Assembly (NCBI GenBank): GCA_030765245.1
Contig: JAVCCX010000330.1
Span: forward strand, 1-15,285
Direction: 5' to 3'
From: Candidatus Zophobacter franzmannii
GTDB taxonomy: Bacteria > Cloacimonadota > Cloacimonadia > Cloacimonadales > JAFGVF01
Length of the DNA stretch: 15,285 nt
Shown piece after piece: positions 1 to 7,299 of the stretch. The position numbers were made by a program, and so were the translations under genes. The notes beneath the pieces were generated by a model. That model saw only the letters and a list, made by a program, of their open reading frames with translations. It made no database searches and was not told the origin of the DNA. Numbering within the stretch: position 1 is the first letter of the stretch; each line of letters starts with the position of its first letter.

Positions 1-46
1 AAGAAAGCTGTACTTATAAAATAATCGGATAACTCCGAATCAATAT

Positions 47-74
47 AAAGCCCGAGGAAACTCGGGCTTTTCTT
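47..74 (+). terminator. Intrinsic terminator, plus-strand direction
   Basis: A perfect 10-bp stem (47-56 with 61-70, arm AAAGCCCGAG) closes on a GAAA tetraloop of the GNRA class. A T-rich tail, TTTTCTTATTTAT, follows on the plus strand. Stem stability, tetraloop and tail favour termination of a plus-strand transcript entering from the left edge. That transcript would converge on the ribosomal cluster. The first 46 bases have early stops in all three plus frames (for example TAA at 22-24), consistent with the end of a gene outside the window. Which frame is used cannot be decided. Confidence 0.8.
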
Positions 75-79
75 ATTTA

Positions 80-354
80 TAATAGCATTGATAGCTGAAT
101 CAACTGTAACAATCAGCTTGTATTGATTAAACTTTTCATTTCCCGATATTTAATAGCCATTAACAAAGATGACAGCACTACGGTGTGTTAAAACGCTTTG
201 AAAGGCAAGAACGAGGGGAATATCCCCAACCTTAATAATGGTTGAGAGTGTTTTCTGATATTTACCTGCATCACAGTGAGCAAGGTGAGTTTGGAGCAAA
301 GCTGATGTTAATGGTTGAGAAACACCCAACAACTCAGGAGAGTTGTTTTACGAA
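80..354. other. Intergenic region between the convergent terminators
   Basis: About 275 nt between the two terminators. On the minus strand it contains a 60-codon ORF (150-332) with a TTG start. The product matches no family I recognise, and no good Shine-Dalgarno site precedes it. Its start codon overlaps an 8-bp hairpin (328-335 with 340-347, loop AGGA), which on the plus strand is followed by a short T run and could be a weak secondary terminator. A 12-bp direct repeat TAATGGTTGAGA occurs at 236-247 and 309-320. I see no RNA gene or mobile element here. The ORF could be a chance reading frame, a remnant, or part of a dispersed repeat. Confidence 0.4.
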
Positions 355-389
355 TAAAAAAAATGCTACACCCGAGAGTGTAGCATTTT
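355..389 (-). terminator. Intrinsic terminator of the ribosomal cluster, after rplQ
   Basis: A 12-bp inverted repeat pairs 360-371 with 378-389 around a 6-nt loop. Read on the minus strand it gives an A/T-footed hairpin with core GCTACAC/GTGTAGC. It is followed by an uninterrupted run of eight T (363 down to 356) and then ATTCG. It begins about 20 nt downstream of the rplQ stop codon. Position, stem and U-tract make it the expected end of the whole operon. A shorter T run on the other side could give weak bidirectional activity. Confidence 0.9.
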
Positions 390-410
390 ATAGATTAGAC
401 TAATTAACTA

Positions 411-818
411 TTATTTAGTTAACTCTTCTGTTTTAATAGTATCAACATCTGCAGAAGCTACTTCGCCTTCAACAAACTCGATGATGCCCATTAATGCGCA
501 ATCACCTTTACGAGTACCGTTTTTATAGATACGGGTATAACCACCGTTTCTATCGGTATAACGCGGAGCTATCTCATCGAAAAGCTTCTTTACAAGTGCT
601 CTGTCCTGAAGGACTTTAAAGGCCATTCTTCTACCGTGAACAGAGTTCTTCTTACCATAGGTAATAAGACGCTCTACGAGAGAACGCATCTCTTTGGCAC
701 GAGCAATGGTTGTGTTTACTCTTTCATGTATAATGATAGATTTAGCGAGATTGTGAAGCATCGCTTTACGATGATCAGCTTCTCTACCAAATTTCCTTCC
801 AGCTACACGATGTCTCAT
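411..818 (-). CDS. rplQ: 50S ribosomal protein L17
   Basis: Large-subunit protein L17, which binds 23S rRNA near the tunnel exit side of the 50S subunit. The 135-residue product opens with MRHRVAGRKFGR, the conserved L17 start. It continues with the family's helical core (HRKAMLHNLAKSIIIHERVNTT, residues 16-37) and the conserved KEMRSLVERLIT segment. The C-terminal 20 residues are acidic and less conserved, a region that varies among bacteria. ATG at 818 lies 3 nt beyond the rpoA TAG stop, so translation is probably coupled to rpoA. It is the last gene of the cluster, with an intrinsic terminator immediately downstream, as in the canonical alpha operon. Confidence 0.98.
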   Translation of the reverse strand: MRHRVAGRKFGREADHRKAMLHNLAKSIIIHERVNTTIARAKEMRSLVERLITYGKKNSVHGRRMAFKVLQDRALVKKLFDEIAPRYTDRNGGYTRIYKNGTRKGDCALMGIIEFVEGEVASADVDTIKTEELTK

Positions 819-821
819 TTT

Positions 822-1841
822 CTATACCTTCTTCTTTGTAATAACACGATTTTTGGCTTCTTCAATCTGTTTGAGTTTTTCATCAACATCCATACCAAGA
901 CCAAGATCATACTTAACTAAGAGTTTGGTAATCTCATCAAGAGATTTCTTACCAAAGTTTCTATATTTAAGCATCTCAGCTTCAGTACGGCAAACGAGAT
1001 CGCCAATAGTTTCTATTTTAGCAGCTGCGAGGCAGTTAGCTGAACGAACTGTGAGTTCAAGTTCTTTGACACTCATGTTCAGCAACTTGTCAAGACGCTC
1101 TAATTCCGGATCCATCTGAACTTCTTCGATATACTCAGGTTCAACCTCGAAACGAGAAACCTTTGCATATAAATCTTTCAGAAGTTTAGCAGAAAGGAAC
1201 AGAGAGTCACGAGGGCCTATAGCCCCATTACTGAAGATCTCCATAACGAGTTTGTCATAGTTCATCTTCTCTTTAACACGCATGTGCTCAATACTGAAAT
1301 TAACTTTAGTGATAGGTGAGTAGATAGAGTCAATTGGGATAAACCCAATAGGTCTCTCTTCCATCTCCTGCTTATCGGATGGTACATAACCTCTTCCAAT
1401 GCCTACCCAAAGCTCAACGCGGAAATCAACCGGTTCGGTAATCTCCAAGAGAACAAGGTCTTTATTCAAGATTTCAAAGTCAGAAATCTCTTGAATATCG
1501 CCAGCGGTAACTACGCATGGACCTTTCTTCTCTAATACAAGCTGAATCTCATTAATAGATTCAGTCCTGAAGACGAGCTTTTTAAGACGTAAGATGAGAT
1601 CAATATAGTCAGAATCTGTACCAGGAATTGGGGCGAATTCATGGAATAAGCCTTCAATCCTGACGAACCTAACTGCAGCACCTTGAATTGATGAGAGCAA
1701 TACGCGTCTCAAAGTATTACCGATAGTTGTCCCGTAACCAGGGTCAAGTGGTCCGATCTGAAACTTACCGTAAGTTGAGCTATAGCTCTTCTTCTCAAAA
1801 TCAACGCTATCTGGCAGCTGAATGGGTTCAAGCAGCATCAT
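822..1841 (-). CDS. rpoA: DNA-directed RNA polymerase subunit alpha
   Basis: The alpha subunit dimerises to nucleate RNA polymerase assembly and uses its C-terminal domain to contact UP elements and activators. At 339 residues it is close to the usual 310-340. The N-terminal domain spans about residues 10-235 and includes the NTLRRVLLSS dimerisation/assembly motif at 42-51 (Arg45). A linker follows. The C-terminal helix-hairpin-helix domain covers about 255-320 and includes LTVRSANCL at 263-271. Arg266 there matches the DNA-contacting Arg265 of E. coli. An 18-residue lysine-rich tail extends beyond the domain. Two consecutive ATG codons are possible. The first (1841) is preferred because AAGGAG lies 9 nt upstream. 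The 30-nt gap from rpsD is the largest in the cluster. Confidence 0.99.
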   Translation of the reverse strand: MMLLEPIQLPDSVDFEKKSYSSTYGKFQIGPLDPGYGTTIGNTLRRVLLSSIQGAAVRFVRIEGLFHEFAPIPGTDSDYIDLILRLKKLVFRTESINEIQLVLEKKGPCVVTAGDIQEISDFEILNKDLVLLEITEPVDFRVELWVGIGRGYVPSDKQEMEERPIGFIPIDSIYSPITKVNFSIEHMRVKEKMNYDKLVMEIFSNGAIGPRDSLFLSAKLLKDLYAKVSRFEVEPEYIEEVQMDPELERLDKLLNMSVKELELTVRSANCLAAAKIETIGDLVCRTEAEMLKYRNFGKKSLDEITKLLVKYDLGLGMDVDEKLKQIEEAKNRVITKKKV

Positions 1842-1871
1842 AGTGAAATACTCCTTTATAGTTTGAAAACA

Positions 1872-2495
1872 CTATTTGGAATAGAATTCAACGATTAAAC
1901 GGACATCGACATTAATCTGGATCTCATCCGCAACTGGAACAGCTACGAATTCACCTCTAAATTTATCCTTTTCTACAGTAATCCAAGAGTATGGAGAGGT
2001 AAGAGAAGTAATGTCCATTGCGTCAGTGATAGCACTGCAAGTACGACTCTTTTCCTTAATCTCAATAACGTCACCTGGTTTGAGCAGATAAGAAGGTATA
2101 TTTACGCGTTTTCCATTAACAGTACAATGCCCGTGATTAACGAACTGTCTTGACTGCATTCTGGTAACAGCAAATCCCATACGGTAGACTACATTATCTA
2201 ATCTTCTTTCAAGAATTTGCAGAAGATTATTACCGGTAACACCGGGCATCTTCTCAGCTTTTGTGTAATAATTAAAGAACTGCTTCTCTAATAAACAATA
2301 GATGTGTCTAAGTTTTTGTTTCTCCAAGAGATGTATACCGTAATCAGACATCTTCTTCCTGAAGCGTCTGCTATTACCATGCTGTCCCGGGAGATAATTC
2401 TTCTTTTCGAGAATACGATCGTACTTTGGGGTACCATAAATATTCTCTCCGAACTTGCGACAAATCTTTGCTTTGGGTCCTGTATATCTTGCCAT
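1872..2495 (-). CDS. rpsD: 30S ribosomal protein S4
   Basis: A primary 16S rRNA-binding protein that nucleates assembly of the 30S body, and a regulator of the alpha operon in some bacteria. Length is 207 residues, typical. The start MARYTGPKAKICRKFGE is conserved, but only one cysteine (Cys12) is present in the N-terminal region. This is therefore the zinc-free form, not the four-cysteine form. The LPGQHG motif (residues 35-40) is intact. The S4 RNA-binding domain follows, with RLDNVVYRMGFA and RQFVNHGHCTVNGKRVNIPS at about 97-155. ATG at 2495 lies 14 nt after rpsK. Its position between rpsK and rpoA is the classic alpha operon order. Confidence 0.99.
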   Translation of the reverse strand: MARYTGPKAKICRKFGENIYGTPKYDRILEKKNYLPGQHGNSRRFRKKMSDYGIHLLEKQKLRHIYCLLEKQFFNYYTKAEKMPGVTGNNLLQILERRLDNVVYRMGFAVTRMQSRQFVNHGHCTVNGKRVNIPSYLLKPGDVIEIKEKSRTCSAITDAMDITSLTSPYSWITVEKDKFRGEFVAVPVADEIQINVDVRLIVEFYSK

Positions 2496-2509
2496 TTAAA
2501 CTTCCTCCG

Positions 2510-2899
2510 TTAGATTCTTCTTGTTTTAGGCGGACGACACCCATTGTGTGGAATCGGAGTAGCGTCATGGATTGCAGTAACCTGGAGACCAGCTGAATTC
2601 AAAGCGCGGATAGAAGATTCTCTACCGCCACCAGGGCCTCTTACAATTACTTGAACTTTTGCTATACCCATATCGATAGCAGCTTTAGCCACTTCTTCTG
2701 CCGCAATCTGTGCTGCATAAGGTGTGCTCTTCTTAGATCCTTTATAACCAACTTTACCACCACTTGACCAAACAAGAGTATTTCCGGCTTTATCGGAAAT
2801 GGACACGATGGTATTGTTGAAGCTTGAATGAACGTGTGCCACGCCTTCATCGAAGGCAAGATGGGTACGCTTTTTCTTTACACGAGTCTTCTTTGCCAT
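2510..2899 (-). CDS. rpsK: 30S ribosomal protein S11
   Basis: A platform protein of the 30S subunit, near the E site and mRNA exit. The 129-residue product matches the family in length. It starts with a basic stretch ([11 protein letters not shown]) and contains [15 protein letters not shown] at 23-37, the family signature [13 protein letters not shown] at 88-100, and [12 protein letters not shown] at the C-terminus. The Asn-Gly in that last motif is the site that forms isoaspartate in E. coli S11; conservation of the modification here is inference. ATG at 2899 lies 9 nt after the rpsM stop. Confidence 0.99.
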   Translation of the reverse strand: MAKKTRVKKKRTHLAFDEGVAHVHSSFNNTIVSISDKAGNTLVWSSGGKVGYKGSKKSTPYAAQIAAEEVAKAAIDMGIAKVQVIVRGPGGGRESSIRALNSAGLQVTAIHDATPIPHNGCRPPKTRRI

Positions 2900-2908
2900 C
2901 TATAACTC

Positions 2909-3283
2909 CTATTTCTTTCTGTTCTTCTTAAGTGAACCAGGTTTTGGTCCCTTACGAGTTCTGCCGTTTGTTTTGGTTCTCTGACCACGCACCGGAAGAC
3001 CTCTCTTATGACGAAGTCCACGATAGCTATTAATCTCCATGAGACGTTTAATATCCATGGCCACTTTGGTTCTTAATGAACCTTCTACTATAAGATCATT
3101 CTGAATGATGTCTCTGAGTAATTTCTCTTGTTCAAGTGTGAGATCTTTCACACGAGTACTTTCATCAATATTAGCTTTATCAAGAATCTTTTCAGAAGTT
3201 GTTCTTCCTATACCGAAGATATAGGTTAAACCGATTACGACTCTTTTATTTCTTGGTAATTCAATACCGGATATATGTGCCAA
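2909..3283 (-). CDS. rpsM: 30S ribosomal protein S13 (TTG start)
   Basis: A head protein of the 30S subunit whose C-terminal tail approaches tRNA and whose body bridges to L5 on the 50S subunit. The 124 residues begin [15 protein letters not shown], the conserved opening. They continue with the helix-hairpin-helix segment ([16 protein letters not shown], 19-34) and end in the family signature [20 protein letters not shown] plus a very basic tail. The initiation codon is TTG (3283-3281), not ATG. It is fixed by AAGGAGG six nt upstream, by the conserved N-terminus, and by the rpmJ stop only 14 nt away. It is the first gene of the alpha-type block. Confidence 0.97.
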   Translation of the reverse strand: MAHISGIELPRNKRVVIGLTYIFGIGRTTSEKILDKANIDESTRVKDLTLEQEKLLRDIIQNDLIVEGSLRTKVAMDIKRLMEINSYRGLRHKRGLPVRGQRTKTNGRTRKGPKPGSLKKNRKK

Positions 3284-3289
3284 GCTAAT

Positions 3290-3296
3290 CCTCCTT
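3290..3296 (-). promoter_or_regulatory. Strong Shine-Dalgarno site deciding the TTG start of rpsM
   Basis: AAGGAGG on the minus strand, six nt before the TTG start. It lies just after the rpmJ TAA (3300-3298), within the 14-nt gap. No in-frame ATG is available nearby upstream. Confidence 0.85.
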
Positions 3297-3297
3297 G

Positions 3298-3414
3298 TTA
3301 ACCCTGACGTTGTTTGTGTTTAGGATTAGTTTTACAAATCACACGCACAACACCATGTCGCTTTATAACTTTACAGTCCTTACAAATCTTTTTTACAGAT
3401 GCTCTGACTTTCAT
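3298..3414 (-). CDS. rpmJ: 50S ribosomal protein L36, zinc form
   Basis: The smallest bacterial ribosomal protein, a zinc-ribbon that stabilises 23S rRNA in the 50S subunit. Hand translation gives 38 codons from ATG at 3414 to TAA at 3298, starting [19 protein letters not shown] and ending NPKHKQRQG. The zinc ligands Cys11, Cys14, Cys27 and His32 are all present, so this is the C+ form. The family is usually 37-38 residues. It sits between infA (8 nt gap) and rpsM (14 nt gap), the order common in Bacillus and many other phyla. Confidence 0.97.
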   Translation of the reverse strand: MKVRASVKKICKDCKVIKRHGVVRVICKTNPKHKQRQG

Positions 3415-3422
3415 TGTTACTC

Positions 3423-3641
3423 CTATTTATAACGGTAAGTGATTCTACCTTTGGACAAGTCATAGGGCGATAGCTCTATTTTAACTTTGTCACCGGGAAG
3501 GATGCGTATTAAATGCATTCTCATCTTACCTGAGATATGAGCCAATATTCCATGCCCATTCTCTAACTCAACTTTAAAGGTGGTATTCGGTAACGATCCT
3601 TTTACGGTACCTTCTACTTCAATTACACCGGGTTTTGCCAT
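3423..3641 (-). CDS. infA: Translation initiation factor IF-1
   Basis: IF-1 binds the A site of the 30S subunit during initiation and assists IF-2 and IF-3. The 72-residue product is the family's standard length and a single S1-like OB fold. It has the conserved start [34 protein letters not shown] at about 19-39, and the [30 protein letters not shown] signature to the end. ATG at 3641 lies 3 nt after the map stop, with AAAGG 8 nt upstream inside the end of map. Tight coupling to map is therefore likely. Confidence 0.99.
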   Translation of the reverse strand: MAKPGVIEVEGTVKGSLPNTTFKVELENGHGILAHISGKMRMHLIRILPGDKVKIELSPYDLSKGRITYRYK

Positions 3642-3644
3642 TGT

Positions 3645-4403
3645 TTAACCTTTGTCTAAGACTTCTGGTCTATCAGCTTTAATGAGGATTGAATGCTCAA
3701 AGTGTGCAGACAAGGAATCATCCATAGTAAAATATTCCCAACCACGCTCATTAACGCGATTAGTGCCTATATTCACCATAGGTTCGATTGCTATTGTCAT
3801 TCCACTCTTTAAACGAGCACCACGCCCTGGTTTGCCTATATTCGGAACCTGTGGGTCTTCATGCAACTGATAACCGACACCATGACCAGTTAAATCATCT
3901 GCACAATAATAACCATTTTCACGAACAAAGCTCTCTACTGCATGTGATATATCTCCAACTCTATTACCGGGTATTGCCTGGGCAATTCCAAGTTCTAGAG
4001 CCTTTTCAGTAATTTCAAGAAGCTTTTTAGCTTCATCAGAGATTTCACCAACTGCAAAAGTTCTTGCAGCATCACCATAGAAACCTTCATATACAGTTCC
4101 AACATCGACACCAATTATATCACCATCTTGTAGTACTACACTCTTTGATGGGATACCATGAACAATTCCTGAGTTAACAGATGTACAAAGCGTTCCTGGG
4201 AACGGCTGTAATCCGGGAATTGTGTAACCTTTAAACGCTGGTTTCGCTCCTCTTGACCGAATAAAATCTTCAGCAAGCTTATCAAGCTCCCATGTGTTTA
4301 CACCCGGGATTATGTGTTTTTCAATCAGAGTGAATAAGTCAGCAATAATCTTATTGGCGACTCTCATCTTCTGTATGGCTTGTTCTGATTTTATTCTAAT
4401 CAT
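3645..4403 (-). CDS. map: Methionine aminopeptidase, type I
   Basis: Removes the N-terminal methionine from nascent proteins after deformylation. The 252-residue product is one pita-bread fold without an N-terminal zinc-finger extension. All five metal ligands can be placed: Asp100 and Asp111 (in GVDVG and GDAARTF), His174 (TGHGVG), Glu207 (AIEPM) and Glu236 (HFEHS). His82 in GIVHGIPS matches the conserved substrate-side histidine. ATG at 4403 is one nt past the secY TAG. Only a weak CAGGT-type ribosome site lies upstream within secY, so translational coupling is expected. Having map in this cluster next to infA fits co-supply with new ribosomes. Confidence 0.98.
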   Translation of the reverse strand: MIRIKSEQAIQKMRVANKIIADLFTLIEKHIIPGVNTWELDKLAEDFIRSRGAKPAFKGYTIPGLQPFPGTLCTSVNSGIVHGIPSKSVVLQDGDIIGVDVGTVYEGFYGDAARTFAVGEISDEAKKLLEITEKALELGIAQAIPGNRVGDISHAVESFVRENGYYCADDLTGHGVGYQLHEDPQVPNIGKPGRGARLKSGMTIAIEPMVNIGTNRVNERGWEYFTMDDSLSAHFEHSILIKADRPEVLDKG

Positions 4404-4404
4404 G

Positions 4405-5733
4405 CTAGCGACCTGATCTTCCTCTTAGTTTACCTTTTTTCATAAAACCGTCATAATGACGCATAACGAGGTGTGATTCAATTTGCTGGAGAGTGTCCAA
4501 TGCAACACCGACTATAATGATAAGTCCTGTGCCACCAAAATTGAAATCAATCTTACCCCATTTGACCATAAAATCAGGCAATATTGCTATGAAAGCAAAA
4601 AAGATCGCTCCGGGTAATGTAATTCTAACAATTACATTATTAATATAATCTGAAGTCTTCTTCCCTGGTTTTTTACCCGGGATGAATCCTCCATATCGTT
4701 TCATATTCTCCGCCATCTCAACGGGATTCAAAACAATCGCTGTATAGAAGTATGCAAAGAAAACGATCAGAGTAACATAAATAAGAGTATAGAACCAATG
4801 ACCCGGTGATAACCAGTTCGTAAGTCCAACCCAGAATGTTGAGCCACTGTCGCCTCCTGCAAACATAGCAATAGTTCTTGGGAACATAATCACTGAATTC
4901 GCAAAGATGATAGGAATAACACCCGCAGAGTTAACACGGAGCGGGATATAAGTACTGTGTCCACCGTACATTTTACGGCCGACGAAACGCTTTGCATATT
5001 GAACCGGTATTTTGCGAACTGCTTCAGTTACAAGAATAACTCCAGCTGTTACAACTACCATGAGAGCAACAAAGATAAGTGTACGGATGATCCCAGTTTC
5101 TCCAAGACGGACTTTCTGGAATAAATGCCAGAAGCCGGCTGGGTAACGGCCAATAATACCAGCAAAGATGATAAGGGAAATACCATTTCCAATACCCTTT
5201 TCTGTTATTTGTTCGCCTAACCACATAATCATCATAGTACCAGTTACTAGAGTTATTACAGTTGATATGATAAAGAAGAGACCACTTACTGGCACAACTT
5301 GACCACCTGTTGACTCTAGATTCTGAAGGAAAAAGGCAATACTGATGGCATTGAATCCACCAATTATTACAGTACCGTAACGGGTTAACTGATTAATCTT
5401 TTTCTGTCCTTCAGCACCTTCTTTTCTGAGTTTCTCAAAATAAGGTACAATACTACCAAGCAACTGAATTACGATTGATGTCGTAATGTAAGGCATAATT
5501 CCAAGAGCAAAAACAGATGCCCTTTGGAAATTACCACCTACAAACAGATCATACAAGCCAAACAAAATCTGGTCAGTTCCGGGATTTGAGAAGAAAGCTT
5601 TCAACGCTACTACATTGACTCCGGGGACTGGTATGAAACTACCAAGTCTATATAGAACCAATATAAAGGTTGTAAAGAGTATCTTCTTCCTCAAATCGGG
5701 AATCTTGAAGATATTCGCTATAGTTTTAAACAA
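4405..5733 (-). CDS. secY: Preprotein translocase subunit SecY (TTG start)
   Basis: The central pore of the SecYEG channel in the cytoplasmic membrane, which exports preproteins and inserts membrane proteins. Length is 442 residues, typical. It starts with the amphipathic segment MFKTIANIFKIPDLRKKILFT, followed by TM1 (about 18-37) and the plug region. Ten hydrophobic segments can be placed in total. Conserved landmarks are ALGIMPYITTSIVIQLL (76-92), GEQITEKGIGNGISLIIF (173-190), PVQYAKRFVGRKM (243-255) and the cytoplasmic loop NPVEMAENMKRYGGFIPG (336-353). The start codon is TTG, chosen because GGAGGT lies 8 nt upstream and the N-terminus aligns with the family. It lies one nt after rplO. 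Confidence 0.98.
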   Translation of the reverse strand: MFKTIANIFKIPDLRKKILFTTFILVLYRLGSFIPVPGVNVVALKAFFSNPGTDQILFGLYDLFVGGNFQRASVFALGIMPYITTSIVIQLLGSIVPYFEKLRKEGAEGQKKINQLTRYGTVIIGGFNAISIAFFLQNLESTGGQVVPVSGLFFIISTVITLVTGTMMIMWLGEQITEKGIGNGISLIIFAGIIGRYPAGFWHLFQKVRLGETGIIRTLIFVALMVVVTAGVILVTEAVRKIPVQYAKRFVGRKMYGGHSTYIPLRVNSAGVIPIIFANSVIMFPRTIAMFAGGDSGSTFWVGLTNWLSPGHWFYTLIYVTLIVFFAYFYTAIVLNPVEMAENMKRYGGFIPGKKPGKKTSDYINNVIVRITLPGAIFFAFIAILPDFMVKWGKIDFNFGGTGLIIIVGVALDTLQQIESHLVMRHYDGFMKKGKLRGRSGR

Positions 5734-5734
5734 G

Positions 5735-6190
5735 TTAAACTACCTCCGCCTTACCGCCGTTAGCCTCAATAATTTCTTTAGCACTCTTAGAGAATGCATT
5801 AGCTTTGATGTTAACAGATTTTTTGAATTCAATTTCGGTATTAGCGAGAATCTTAACTTGTGATTTACCTTTCTTACCAGTGCTTGAAACTATTCCGAGC
5901 TCTTCGAATTTTGCAATATCAAAGTTGGTCTCATCAAGGTTAAGCAGTTGTTCAAGATTAACTATACGGAATTCAATCCTGTTCCAGTTCTTAAATCCAC
6001 GTTTAGGGAGACGACGCTGAATTGGCATCTGACCACCCTCAAACCAAATAGGAACTTTCCCACCAGATCTGGATTTCTGACCTTTATGTCCTCTACCGGC
6101 TTGTTTACCATAACCGGTAGCCTGTCCTTTACCAAGTCGTTTGGTCTTCTTTTTTACATTGGGACGCTGTAGTTGACTAAGAGAATACAT
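5735..6190 (-). CDS. rplO: 50S ribosomal protein L15
   Basis: A late-assembly 50S protein that threads a long basic extension into 23S rRNA. The 151 residues fit the family. The N-terminus is highly basic and glycine-rich (RLGKGQATGYGKQAGRGHKGQKSRSGG), typical of L15. The FEGGQMPIQRRLPKRGF motif (50-66) is intact, followed by a globular alpha/beta C-terminal domain ending in KEIIEANGGKAEVV. ATG at 6190 lies 14 nt after rpmD. The stop codon is one nt from the secY start, and the secY Shine-Dalgarno site lies inside the end of this gene. Confidence 0.98.
   Translation of the reverse strand: MYSLSQLQRPNVKKKTKRLGKGQATGYGKQAGRGHKGQKSRSGGKVPIWFEGGQMPIQRRLPKRGFKNWNRIEFRIVNLEQLLNLDETNFDIAKFEELGIVSSTGKKGKSQVKILANTEIEFKKSVNIKANAFSKSAKEIIEANGGKAEVV
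5742..5747 (-). promoter_or_regulatory. Shine-Dalgarno site deciding the TTG start of secY
   Basis: GGAGGT on the minus strand, 8 nt before TTG at 5733 and within the last codons of rplO. It supports coupled translation of secY from a non-ATG codon. Confidence 0.8.
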
Positions 6191-6204
6191 TTCGATCTCC
6201 TTTA

Positions 6205-6387
6205 TTATTCCGCAACCGGTTCGACTTTCAATAAATAAGAAACCTTATTTATCATACCAAGTATGTTTGGTGTGTCATTATGAACTCGGTTCTTCCCAAT
6301 TCGCCCTAAGCCAAGAGAAGCTAAAACTCTTCTATGAGTTTCTTTTCTTCCATTTGCACTTTTAATCTGTGTAACTTTTATTTTCAT
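6205..6387 (-). CDS. rpmD: 50S ribosomal protein L30
   Basis: A small 50S protein with a ferredoxin-like fold. The 60-residue product carries the family pattern: [32 protein letters not shown] followed by [21 protein letters not shown]30 is missing in several bacterial groups, so its presence is mildly informative for taxonomy. Its ATG overlaps the rpsE TGA stop in an ATGA arrangement (6384-6387), an indicator of termination-reinitiation coupling. Confidence 0.98.
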   Translation of the reverse strand: MKIKVTQIKSANGRKETHRRVLASLGLGRIGKNRVHNDTPNILGMINKVSYLLKVEPVAE

Positions 6388-6908
6388 TCTTCCTCCCGAC
6401 CTGTCAGTTCAGCAATGGTTTTGCCTCTTAACCTGGCGATATCACCAATAGTTCTGAGGTTTTTCAAACCATCGATAACTGCTTTCACAACATTTCCTGA
6501 GGTGTTAGAGCCTAGAGATTTGCAAAGAATGTTTTCAATTCCAACTACTTCGAGAATAGCACGAGCCGTTCCACCAGCAATAATTCCGGTACCCGGACGA
6601 GCTGGTTTCAAAAGAACTTTGCTAGCACCAAATCTTCCCAAAATTTCATGAGGGATTGTTCCGTTTACGATAGGTACGCGGAACAGATTCTGGTTAGCTT
6701 TGTCTTTAGCCTTACTAATCGCATCTACGATCTCGTTGGCTTTACCTTTACCAACTCCAACTTGTCCTGCTTTGTCGCCAATGACAACAATAGCACTGAA
6801 GCTGAAGTTTTTACCACCTTTAACAACTTTTGCAACTCGTTTGGTGGATACTATTTTTTCTGTGAATATTTGTTCGTTATCGTTATGGGCTTTGAAATCC
6901 TGTCTCAA
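6384..6908 (-). CDS. rpsE: 30S ribosomal protein S5 (TTG start)
   Basis: A 30S protein at the decoding-side neck, with roles in accuracy and mRNA unwinding. Length is 174 residues. The N-terminal double-stranded-RNA-like domain covers about 15-80, with [22 protein letters not shown] (24-45) and [13 protein letters not shown]. The C-terminal domain holds [22 protein letters not shown]. The start codon is TTG (6908-6906), supported by AGGGAGG five nt upstream. A nearby ATG in another frame runs into a stop at once, so it is not an alternative. It overlaps rpmD by 4 nt. Confidence 0.97.
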   Translation of the reverse strand: MRQDFKAHNDNEQIFTEKIVSTKRVAKVVKGGKNFSFSAIVVIGDKAGQVGVGKGKANEIVDAISKAKDKANQNLFRVPIVNGTIPHEILGRFGASKVLLKPARPGTGIIAGGTARAILEVVGIENILCKSLGSNTSGNVVKAVIDGLKNLRTIGDIARLRGKTIAELTGREEE

Positions 6909-6913
6909 TTCAT

Positions 6914-6920
6914 CCTCCCT
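6914..6920 (-). promoter_or_regulatory. Shine-Dalgarno site deciding the TTG start of rpsE
   Basis: AGGGAGG on the minus strand with a 5-nt spacer to TTG at 6908. Its first base overlaps the last base of the rplR stop codon (6922-6920). Confidence 0.8.
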
Positions 6921-7288
6921 TAGAATTCCAGTCCAGCTTTTCGGGCTCCATCTGCTAGAGCCTTCACGCGACCATGGTACTTGTAGCCGGAACGATCAAA
7001 ACATACAGTTTTAATCCCTGCAGCGACTGCTTTTTCACCTAATTTAAGGCCGACCTGAAAACTCACATCAACCCTTTTACTTTTAGGTGCATCAAAATCC
7101 TTAGCGATGGTAGACATTGAAACAAGAGTTGTTCCAGTAGTGTCGTTTATAATCTGGGCATAAATGTTACTCAGACTGCGAAAAACTGCAAGTCTAGGTC
7201 TTTCTGTTGTACCTTGGAGTCTTTTGCGGATCGCCATTCTTCTGCGCGTTCTCATAGCTCTTCTGATTATATAATTTTTCTTAATCAT
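6920..7288 (-). CDS. rplR: 50S ribosomal protein L18
   Basis: Binds 5S rRNA together with L5 in the central protuberance. The 122 residues include the basic N-terminal segment with [24 protein letters not shown] and the [18 protein letters not shown] core. The conserved C-terminal [26 protein letters not shown] motif is complete. ATG at 7288 lies 11 nt after rplF. The order rplF-rplR-rpsE is canonical for the spc operon. Confidence 0.99.
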   Translation of the reverse strand: MIKKNYIIRRAMRTRRRMAIRKRLQGTTERPRLAVFRSLSNIYAQIINDTTGTTLVSMSTIAKDFDAPKSKRVDVSFQVGLKLGEKAVAAGIKTVCFDRSGYKYHGRVKALADGARKAGLEF

Positions 7289-7299
7289 TTCATCTCCAA

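Noticed and set aside
93..118. 6-bp inverted repeat AGCTGA/TCAGCT
   Set aside because: A short stem with a 14-nt loop and no T-run. This is expected by chance in AT-rich DNA.
636..920. 94-codon plus-strand ORF antisense to rplQ and rpoA
   Set aside because: It is antisense to two well-supported genes, has no motif, and arises from their codon pattern. The same applies to the other plus-strand ORFs within 400-14680.
2374..2568. 64-codon minus-strand ORF overlapping rpsD and rpsK
   Set aside because: It is a shadow in another frame, spanning the junction of two certain genes and encoding nothing recognisable.
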